Shown here: piece by piece, positions 58,522 to 64,000 of the stretch
Layout of the letters: the number at the start of each line of letters is the position of its first letter
How positions within the stretch are numbered: the stretch's first letter is position 1
Notes under the pieces: model-generated
Seen by the model: only the letters and a program-made list of their open reading frames with translations
Database searches by the model: none
What the model was told of the DNA's origin: nothing
Made by a program: the position numbers and the translations under genes
Source of the DNA: Flavonifractor sp. An100
Lineage (GTDB): Bacteria > Bacillota > Clostridia > Oscillospirales > Oscillospiraceae
Direction: 5' to 3'
Assembly (NCBI RefSeq): GCF_002161175.1
Contig: NZ_NFMA01000013.1
Location: 23,132-87,131, forward strand
Length of the DNA: 64,000 bases

Positions 58522-60372
58522 ATGGCCCATCAACGTCAGGCCCCCCGGCGCTGTGCCGGCACATCCAAATCCAATACCTTCTTCGGCGGCGCCGCCATCC
58601 TGGCGGTGGGCATCATGGTAGTGAAGGTCATCGGCATGTTCTATAAAATCCCTCTGGTGTGGATCATCGGGGACCAGGGCACCGCCGACTTCAACAACGC
58701 CTACAACATCTACGCCGTTCTGCTCACCATCTCTACCGCCGGCCTGCCGGTGGCGGTATCCAAGCTGGTCAGCGAGGCCAGCGCCACGGGCAAGCACAAC
58801 CAGGTGCGGCGGATCTTCCGCCTGGCCCTGGCCCTGTTCCTCACTTTAGGGGTGCTGTCCTTCCTCATCATGTTCTTCCGGGCCGACTGGCTGGCCGAGA
58901 TGATGCACGACACCAAGGCCGCCCCTGGCATCCGGGCTCTGGCCCCGGCCGTCATCTGCGTGGGCTGTCTGTCCGCCTTCCGGGGCTACTCCCAGGGTCA
59001 CAGCAACATGACCCCCACCGCCGTCTCCCAAATCATTGAGGCCCTGTGCAAGCTGGTGGTGGGCCTGGGTCTGGCCTTCTGGATCATCAAGGCGGGTCAG
59101 GGAGAGGATATGGCCGCCGCCGGAGCCATCACCGGCGTCACCGTGGGCACCATCGTGGCCCTGGCCTATATGGTGCTCAATTTCTTCATGGGCCGGGATC
59201 AGACTCCTCTGAGCCGGGACGTCCCCGACGCCCCCCGGACCATTCTCCAGGACATTTTACGCATTGCCATCCCCATCACCCTCAGCTCCTCCATGGTGGG
59301 CATCGTCACCGTCATCGACTCCTCCTTGGTCCAGGGACAGCTACAGCGGGTGCTATTGGAAAACACGGACAGCTGGAAGCTGTACACCAGCTTTGTGGAC
59401 TTCTCCACCCTGGAGCAGGCCATGGACAGCTGGACCGCCTCTCTGCCCGCCAACACCGCCCTTACCCTCTCCGCCCTGAAGGATCAGATTCAGACGGAGC
59501 TGGCCTCCGGCACCACCCAGAGCGCCGCCCAGACCCTCCTCACCACCCTGGAGGACATCAGCCGTACCCTTTATGGCAACTACTCCGGCGCCCTGAACAT
59601 CTATAACCTGCCCACCTCCCTCATGGCCGCCATCACCGCCTCGGTGATTCCCGCCGTCTCCGCCTCCCTGGCCCGCCGGGACCGGAAGGGCACCGCCCGC
59701 ATCACCGGTTCCGCCCTGCGGATTACCGCCCTGTTGGCCTTCCCCATGGGGGTGGGGCTGTTCGTGCTGGGCAAGCCCATCATGCGCCTGCTGTTCTCCG
59801 CCAGCCTGGACGTGGACCTGGCCGGTCCGCTGCTGTCCACCCTGGGCCTGGCCACCGTGTTTGTGTGCATGATGCTGGTGTGCAACTCCATCCTCCAGGC
59901 CCACGGCTTTGTCAACCTGCCCGTGCTCATCATGGTGCTGGGGGGCGTGGTCAAGATCTTTGCCAACTACAATGTGGTGGCCCTGCCCGGCGTGGGCATC
60001 TACGGCGCCCCCCTGGGCAACATCCTGTGCTTCGGCCTGTGCCTGGCCATGGGGCTGGTGGTCATTGCCCGGGTCATCCCCAACCGCCCCAGCTACCTGC
60101 CCATCTTCCTGAAGCCCCTGGCCGCCTCCGCCCTCATGGGTGGGGGAGCCTGGGCGGTGTACGGCCTGGTGTCCCGCCTGCTCAGCCGTGTCCCCGAGGG
60201 GGGCACGGAGCGGGTACTGAGCAACACCGGCAACGCCCTGGCCACCCTGCTGGCTATTGGAGTGGCTGTGGTACTGTATGTTGTTTTGGTCGTAGCTCTG
60301 CGGTGCATCTCCCGGGACGACCTGGCTCTGATGCCCAAGGGCGACAAGCTGGCCAAGCTGCTTCGGCTATAA
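58522..60372 (+). CDS. SpoVB/MurJ-like polysaccharide flippase
   Basis: A 616-residue MOP-superfamily transporter with about fourteen membrane helices. The N-terminus has KSNTFFGGAAILAVGIMVVKVIGMFYKIPLVWIIG, the hallmark of SpoVB/YtgP proteins, and residues about 230-300 continue as an extended loop (SWKLYTSFVDFSTLEQAMDS). It likely flips lipid-linked precursors of the cell wall or spore cortex. It lies between the deaminase and mazG and probably belongs to the same transcript as neither, since the spacing of 34 bp from the deaminase leaves room for little more than a ribosome site. Confidence 0.9.
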   Translation: MAHQRQAPRRCAGTSKSNTFFGGAAILAVGIMVVKVIGMFYKIPLVWIIGDQGTADFNNAYNIYAVLLTISTAGLPVAVSKLVSEASATGKHNQVRRIFRLALALFLTLGVLSFLIMFFRADWLAEMMHDTKAAPGIRALAPAVICVGCLSAFRGYSQGHSNMTPTAVSQIIEALCKLVVGLGLAFWIIKAGQGEDMAAAGAITGVTVGTIVALAYMVLNFFMGRDQTPLSRDVPDAPRTILQDILRIAIPITLSSSMVGIVTVIDSSLVQGQLQRVLLENTDSWKLYTSFVDFSTLEQAMDSWTASLPANTALTLSALKDQIQTELASGTTQSAAQTLLTTLEDISRTLYGNYSGALNIYNLPTSLMAAITASVIPAVSASLARRDRKGTARITGSALRITALLAFPMGVGLFVLGKPIMRLLFSASLDVDLAGPLLSTLGLATVFVCMMLVCNSILQAHGFVNLPVLIMVLGGVVKIFANYNVVALPGVGIYGAPLGNILCFGLCLAMGLVVIARVIPNRPSYLPIFLKPLAASALMGGGAWAVYGLVSRLLSRVPEGGTERVLSNTGNALATLLAIGVAVVLYVVLVVALRCISRDDLALMPKGDKLAKLLRL

Positions 60373-60468
60373 AAATCGCCTATATTTTGGTAATTTTATC
60401 TTTTTTGTGGACATTTTTCTCATTTTTGGCAGACTTGCGGAAAATTAACTTGATAAGGAAGCGAAACT

Positions 60469-61263
60469 GTGGTAGATTTTCAATGTATGGACCGTTACGG
60501 CATGGACGACCTGAAACGCATCATGGAGCTGCTCCGTGCCCCGGAGGGCTGTCCCTGGGACCGGGAGCAGACCCACCAATCCATCCGGCGCAACATGCTG
60601 GAGGAGGCCTATGAGGTGGCCGAGGCCATCGACGAGGAGAGCCCCGAGCACCTGAAGGAGGAGCTGGGGGACGTGCTGCTCCAGGTGGTCTTCCACGCCC
60701 GAATGGCGGAGGAGGCCGGACAGTTCACCTTTGACGACGTGGTGGATGGCATCTGCAAAAAGCTGGTCTTCCGCCACCCCCACGTCTTCGGCTCGGTGAA
60801 CGCCGCCGACGCCGACGGGGCCCTCACCACCTGGGAGGCCCAAAAGCGGGAGGAGAAGGGGCAGAAGACCGCCGGGGACACCCTGGATGCGGTGGCCCGT
60901 TCCCTGCCTGCCCTGATGCGGGCGGAAAAAATTCAGGCCAAAGCGGCAAAAGCGGGCTTTGACTGGGAGTGTGTGGGCCCGGTTTTGGACAAGATATCGG
61001 AGGAGGCCCGGGAGCTGGAGCAAGCGGTCCGGGATCAGTCCAACATGGAGGAGGAGCTGGGTGACCTGCTCTTCGTCACCGTCAAGGCCGGACGGTTTTT
61101 GGGCCTGGACAGTGAGCTGGCCCTCCACGCCGCCTGCGAGAAATTCATCCGCCGCTTCCGGGCGGTGGAGGCTCTGGCGGACAAGCCCCTCCAGGAGCTG
61201 GACGTCCCCTCTTTGGAGGCGCTGTGGCGCCAGGCCAAGGAGCAGGAACAGCAGGCAACTTAA
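60469..61263 (+). CDS. mazG: Nucleoside triphosphate pyrophosphohydrolase MazG
   Basis: A 264-residue tandem-domain MazG. The first domain shows GCPWDREQTHQSIRRNMLEEAYEVAEAI and LKEELGDVLLQVVFHARMAEE, with Glu-Glu-x-Glu and E-x-x-D metal ligands. The second domain repeats EEARELEQAV and EEELGDLLFVTVKAGRF. It degrades non-canonical or damaged NTPs. The start is GTG at 60469, with AAGGAAG upstream. Confidence 0.94.
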   Translation: MVDFQCMDRYGMDDLKRIMELLRAPEGCPWDREQTHQSIRRNMLEEAYEVAEAIDEESPEHLKEELGDVLLQVVFHARMAEEAGQFTFDDVVDGICKKLVFRHPHVFGSVNAADADGALTTWEAQKREEKGQKTAGDTLDAVARSLPALMRAEKIQAKAAKAGFDWECVGPVLDKISEEARELEQAVRDQSNMEEELGDLLFVTVKAGRFLGLDSELALHAACEKFIRRFRAVEALADKPLQELDVPSLEALWRQAKEQEQQAT

Positions 61264-61341
61264 TATTCCCTACTTGGGGGGATTTAAGTATATTTTTTGA
61301 CGGCCCCGGGCGGCCGTCCCATGCACAGGAGGAAAATGACC

Positions 61342-61614
61342 ATGAATAAGACCGAACTCATCGCTGCTGTGGCTGAGAAGGCCGAGCTGTCCAAGAAGGA
61401 CGCGGAGGCCGCCATTACCGCCACTATCGACGCCATTACCGAGGCCCTCAGCCAGGACGAGAAGGTGCAGCTGGTTGGCTTTGGCTCCTTTGAGGTGAAG
61501 GCCCGCGCCGAGCGGGTAGGCCGCAACCCCAAGACCAAGGAGACCATTAAGATCCCCGCCTCCAAGACTCCCGTGTTCAAGGCGGGCAAGGCGCTGAAGG
61601 ACTCCATTAAGTAA
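61342..61614 (+). CDS. hup: HU family DNA-binding protein
   Basis: A 90-residue histone-like protein of exactly usual length: [61 protein letters not shown]. It compacts and bends DNA. ATG at 61342 follows AGGAGG by 9 nt. In B. subtilis HU, MazG and the S4-domain protein RqcP also lie near one another. Confidence 0.97.
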   Translation: MNKTELIAAVAEKAELSKKDAEAAITATIDAITEALSQDEKVQLVGFGSFEVKARAERVGRNPKTKETIKIPASKTPVFKAGKALKDSIK

Positions 61615-61629
61615 GGTTACTGAAACAGG

Positions 61630-61661
61630 AAATGGGGACGCTGACTTCAGCGTCCCCATTT
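61630..61661 (+). terminator. Terminator after the HU gene
   Basis: AAATGGGGACGCTGA / TCAGCGTCCCCATTT perfect 15-bp stem, followed by TG with only the stem's own T residues. Confidence 0.8.
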
Positions 61662-61704
61662 TGCACACACCGGCGGAGCTCCGCCCCAGGAGGAGAACAA
61701 GATT

Positions 61705-61947
61705 ATGCGACTGGACAAATGGCTGAAAGTATCCCGCCTCATCAAGCGGCGCACCGTGGCCAACGAGGCCTGCGATAACGCCCGGGTCACCGCCAACGGC
61801 CGGCCGGTGAAGGCCAGCTATGACGTGAAGGTGGGGGACATTCTGGAACTGAAATTCGGCGAGCGCACCCTGCGGGTGGAGGTGCTGGTGGTGGCGGACA
61901 ACGTGGGCAAAAACGACGCCGCCGCCATGTACCAGGAGGTGCTCTGA
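61705..61947 (+). CDS. S4-domain RNA-binding protein, RqcP (YabO) type
   Basis: An 80-residue S4 domain: MRLDKWLKVSRLIKRRTVAN, EACDNARVTANGRPVKASYD, VGDILELKFGERTLRVEV. RqcP assists RqcH in adding poly-alanine tails on stalled large subunits. Its place between mazG/hup and downstream cell-envelope genes is the syntenic neighbourhood of yabO in Bacillota. Heat-shock protein Hsp15 is the closest alternative, but the size fits RqcP. Confidence 0.88.
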   Translation: MRLDKWLKVSRLIKRRTVANEACDNARVTANGRPVKASYDVKVGDILELKFGERTLRVEVLVVADNVGKNDAAAMYQEVL

Positions 61948-61948
61948 G

Positions 61949-63007
61949 GTGCCCGCCCGGATGCTGGGCCGCCTGACTGCCTTCCCCCTGGCCTTTGCCC
62001 TGCTGCTCACCGGCGGCCTGACGGGCTGCGCCTCCCGGGGGCCGGCCCAGGTGGAGACCCAGATTTTCGCCATGGACACGGTGATGTCCCTGGCCCTCTA
62101 CGGGGAGGACCAGACCTCCTTGCAAGGCACCCTGGACGGACTGGTGGACACCCTCTATCAGCTGCAAAACACCCTCTCCGTCACCGATGAGGCCAGTGAG
62201 CTCTCCGCCCTGAACCGTTCGGCGGGCCAGCCCGTCTCCCTCTCCGCCCAGACGGAGGAGGTACTCTCCGCCGCCCTGGAGCTGTGCGCCCTCACCGGGG
62301 GCGCTTTGGATCTCACCGCCTACCCGGCGGTGAAGGCCTGGGGCTTTACCACGGGGGAATACCGCTTGCCCGGGGCAGCTGAGCTGACCGAACTGGCCCA
62401 ACACATCGACTATACCCAGCTTCAGCTGGATTCCTTCGCCCACACCGCCTGTCTGCCCCAGGGGATGGAGGCGGACCTGGGGGCGGTGGCCAAGGGCTAC
62501 GCCGGGGACGTGCTGGCGGGGCAGCTGGAGCAGGCGGGGGTGACCAGCGCCCTGCTGGACCTGGGCCAGAGCACCATCCTGGCCGTGGGAGACAAGCCCG
62601 ACGGCTCCCCCTGGCGCATCGGGGTCCAGGACCCGGCGGGGGAGAGCTACCTGGGGGTCATCACCCTCTCCGGACAGGCCATGGGCACCTCAGGGGGCTA
62701 TCAGCGCTACTTTGAGGAGGACGGGGTGCGCTACTGGCACATCTTAGACCCGGACACCGCCGCTCCCGCCCGGTCGGGGGTGGCCTCAGTGACGGTGGTG
62801 GGGGACAAGGGCCTGGTGTGCGACGGCCTGTCCACCGCCCTGTTCGTCCTGGGTGTGGACGACGGCATCCAGCTTTGGCGGGACCACCCGGAGCTGGGCA
62901 TGGAGATCCTGTTTGTCCTGGAGGACGGCTCCCTGGTGCTCACCCCCGGCCTGGAGGACTCCTTCACCCTGGCCCAGGAGGGACGGGAGGTGACGGTGGT
63001 CTCATGA
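61949..63007 (+). CDS. apbE: FAD:protein FMN transferase (ApbE)
   Basis: A 352-residue exported flavin transferase that attaches FMN covalently to Thr of redox proteins such as Rnf or Nqr subunits. A lipoprotein signal peptide ends in LLLTGGLTGC, with Cys at about residue 26. Family motifs are MDTVMSLALYGEDQ, LGAVAKGYAGDVLAGQLEQA, TSALLDLGQSTILAVGDKPD and GVQDPAGESYLGVITLSGQA. The start is GTG at 61949 with AGGAGG 9 nt upstream, only 1 nt after the preceding stop. The stop overlaps the next start (ATGA). Confidence 0.93.
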   Translation: MPARMLGRLTAFPLAFALLLTGGLTGCASRGPAQVETQIFAMDTVMSLALYGEDQTSLQGTLDGLVDTLYQLQNTLSVTDEASELSALNRSAGQPVSLSAQTEEVLSAALELCALTGGALDLTAYPAVKAWGFTTGEYRLPGAAELTELAQHIDYTQLQLDSFAHTACLPQGMEADLGAVAKGYAGDVLAGQLEQAGVTSALLDLGQSTILAVGDKPDGSPWRIGVQDPAGESYLGVITLSGQAMGTSGGYQRYFEEDGVRYWHILDPDTAAPARSGVASVTVVGDKGLVCDGLSTALFVLGVDDGIQLWRDHPELGMEILFVLEDGSLVLTPGLEDSFTLAQEGREVTVVS

Positions 63008-63384
63008 GCAAAAGTGCCAAATGGGTGCTGGCCCTGCTGGCGGCAGCCGCCGTCCTGGCCACCGCAGCCCTGGTCGTTCCCCCAAAACAGCAGGAGGAGG
63101 ACCCTGTGGCCCGCATCACCCTGGATGGGGAGCTGGTCAAGGAAATCAAACTCAATCAGGTGGGGGCCTCCTTCTCCTTCACGGTGACGGGGGCATCAGG
63201 CCTGACCAACACCATTCTGGTGGAAAAGGGCCGCATCCGGGTGGAGGAGGCCGACTGCCCCGACCAGATCTGTGTGGACCAGGGGTTTATCTCCGACGGC
63301 ACCGTCCCCATCGTGTGCCTGCCCAACCACCTGGTCATTGAGATCGCGGGGGGAGGGGAAGCCTTTGACGCAGCCACCGGCTAA
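63004..63384 (+). CDS. NusG domain II-containing exported protein
   Basis: A 126-residue protein. One N-terminal membrane helix (AKWVLALLAAAAVLATAALVV) is followed by an outside beta domain with the pattern of NusG domain II proteins: DCPDQICVDQGFISDGTVPI and VCLPNHLVIEIAGG, with conserved cysteines. It is translationally coupled to apbE (ATGA) and to the following Gx gene, whose start lies inside its 3' end. The trio is a recurrent gene set in Bacillota. Some such proteins are thought to take part in flavin-based electron transfer, but this is not proven here. Confidence 0.88.
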   Translation: MSKSAKWVLALLAAAAVLATAALVVPPKQQEEDPVARITLDGELVKEIKLNQVGASFSFTVTGASGLTNTILVEKGRIRVEEADCPDQICVDQGFISDGTVPIVCLPNHLVIEIAGGGEAFDAATG

Positions 63385-63874
63385 GGGAGCCAAGCGGCTC
63401 ACCCGTCTGGCCCTCCTCACCGCCATCGCCCTGACCATCTTCATGGCCGAGGCCCAGTTGCCCCCTCTGGTGCCCATTCAGGGCGTGAAGCTGGGACTGG
63501 CCAACATCGTCACCGTCTATGCCGTCTTTGTCCTGGGGGCGGGAGACGCTCTGCTCATTCTGGCCGGACGGATTTTCCTGGGGGCGGTGTTCTCCGGGCA
63601 GATGATGACCATTCTCTACTCCGCCGGAGGGGGACTGCTGGCCTGGCTGGTGATGGTAGTCCTGGCCCGGCTCCTCACCTCCAAGCAGATCTGGCTGTGC
63701 AGCCCCGTGGCCGCCCTGTTCCACAACCTGGGGCAGCTGCTGGTGGCCGCCGGGGTGATGAAGACCTGGGTGGTCATGGCCTACCTGCCCTACCTGATCC
63801 TCTCAGGCATCCTCACCGGGCTGTTCACCGGCCTGTGTGCCCAATTTTTATTAAACCGGCTCAGCCGCTTATAA
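63365..63874 (+). CDS. Gx transporter family membrane protein
   Basis: A 169-residue protein with five membrane helices. It begins with a basic tail, then RLTRLALLTAIALTIFMAEA, GVKLGLANIVTVYAVFVLGA, where GxxLGLANI is the Gx/HepS1-like signature. The likely start is TTG at 63365 behind GGAGGGG, inside the NusG-domain gene (20-nt overlap). Some proteins of this family were annotated as heptaprenyl diphosphate synthase component I, but a transport role is more likely given the helices. It is the last gene before a strong bidirectional terminator. Confidence 0.88.
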   Translation: MTQPPAKGAKRLTRLALLTAIALTIFMAEAQLPPLVPIQGVKLGLANIVTVYAVFVLGAGDALLILAGRIFLGAVFSGQMMTILYSAGGGLLAWLVMVVLARLLTSKQIWLCSPVAALFHNLGQLLVAAGVMKTWVVMAYLPYLILSGILTGLFTGLCAQFLLNRLSRL

Positions 63875-63875
63875 C

Positions 63876-63915
63876 AAAGGAGAGCCCGCCGCAATACGCG
63901 GCGGGCCCTCCTTTT
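63876..63915. terminator. Strong bidirectional terminator
   Basis: AAAGGAGAGCCCGCCGC / GCGGCGGGCCCTCCTTT-type stem with one mismatch, flanked by T-rich DNA on the right and A-rich on the left. Confidence 0.9.
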
Positions 63916-63933
63916 TGATTTTCACTCTTCCAA

Positions 63934-64000
63934 TCAGGATGACAATGAGGTTTGCAGGGTGTCCCAGAAGGTCTCCCCCCTCCAGCCCCCCTCGCTGCCC
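63934..64000 (-). CDS. C-terminal end of a minus-strand gene, cut by the window edge
   Basis: The last 22 codons read GSEGGWRGETFWDTLQTSLSS and stop at 63934, 19 bp before a terminator. The composition looks protein-like, but 22 residues are too few to name a family. Confidence 0.45.
   Translation of the reverse strand, partial: GSEGGWRGETFWDTLQTSLSS

Overview
The window is GC-rich DNA whose gene repertoire is that of a low-branching Bacillota. It carries a complete S10-spc-alpha ribosomal superoperon, a T-box in front of ileS, a BlaR/BlaI pair, PadR regulators, a SpoVB/MurJ-type flippase, a YhaO/YhaN pair and Shine-Dalgarno motifs close to AAAGGAGG. High GC combined with this set points to a gut Oscillospiraceae such as a Flavonifractor, Pseudoflavonifractor or Lawsonibacter relative. 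That assignment is an inference from style and gene content; no search was run.

Layout. 1-3 kb: a truncated LCP cell-wall ligase, then an ECF sigma/anti-sigma pair. 3-8 kb: an FMN-dependent 2-hydroxyacid oxidising enzyme, a Na/Pi symporter with a PhoU-like tail, and an asymmetric ABC-F ATPase. 8-9.7 kb: a stalk-domain exported protein divergent from a PadR/HAAS-like pair. 9.8-15.3 kb: MATE/MarR, an M20 amidohydrolase, an aldehyde dehydrogenase and a metal-dependent amidohydrolase. 15.7-32.8 kb: the superoperon, all on the minus strand (rpsJ to rplQ, including secY, adk, map, infA and rpoA). It is broken by a 642-bp structured gap between rpsN and rpsH that contains its own promoter, and by a 246-bp gap between infA and rpmJ. 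33-36.8 kb: a tandemly duplicated two-gene membrane module under a PadR regulator with a 45-bp palindromic operator. 36.8-39.1 kb: glycosyltransferase plus UDP-galactopyranose mutase. 39.2-42.4 kb: T-box and ileS. 42.5-45.1 kb: BlaR1/BlaI and a small ribbon-helix-helix protein. 45.2-48.2 kb: rpsO and pnp. 48.3-54.5 kb: acyltransferase, YmdB-like phosphoesterase, YhaO/YhaN and signal peptidase I. 54.6-55.8 kb: DUF3793 and flavodoxin behind two DtxR-like operators. 55.9-61.3 kb: zinc-ribbon protein, purine nucleoside phosphorylase, an MtaD-like deaminase, flippase and MazG. 61.3-63.9 kb: HU, RqcP-like S4 protein, ApbE, NusG-domain-II protein and Gx transporter.

How the parts work together. Most of the window is translation and secretion machinery, with RNA-level control visible at several points: a T-box for ileS, an attenuator-like S10 leader, and a long stem-loop in the pnp leader. 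Around it sit small regulator-plus-membrane-protein units (ECF/anti-sigma, two PadR units, BlaRI, MarR/MATE) that look like envelope-sensing or drug-response modules. The least explained features are the duplicated PadR-controlled module, the structured insertion inside the spc operon, the intergenic hairpin repeats that flank ribosomal genes, and the rplQ tail duplication whose coding differences are all synonymous.
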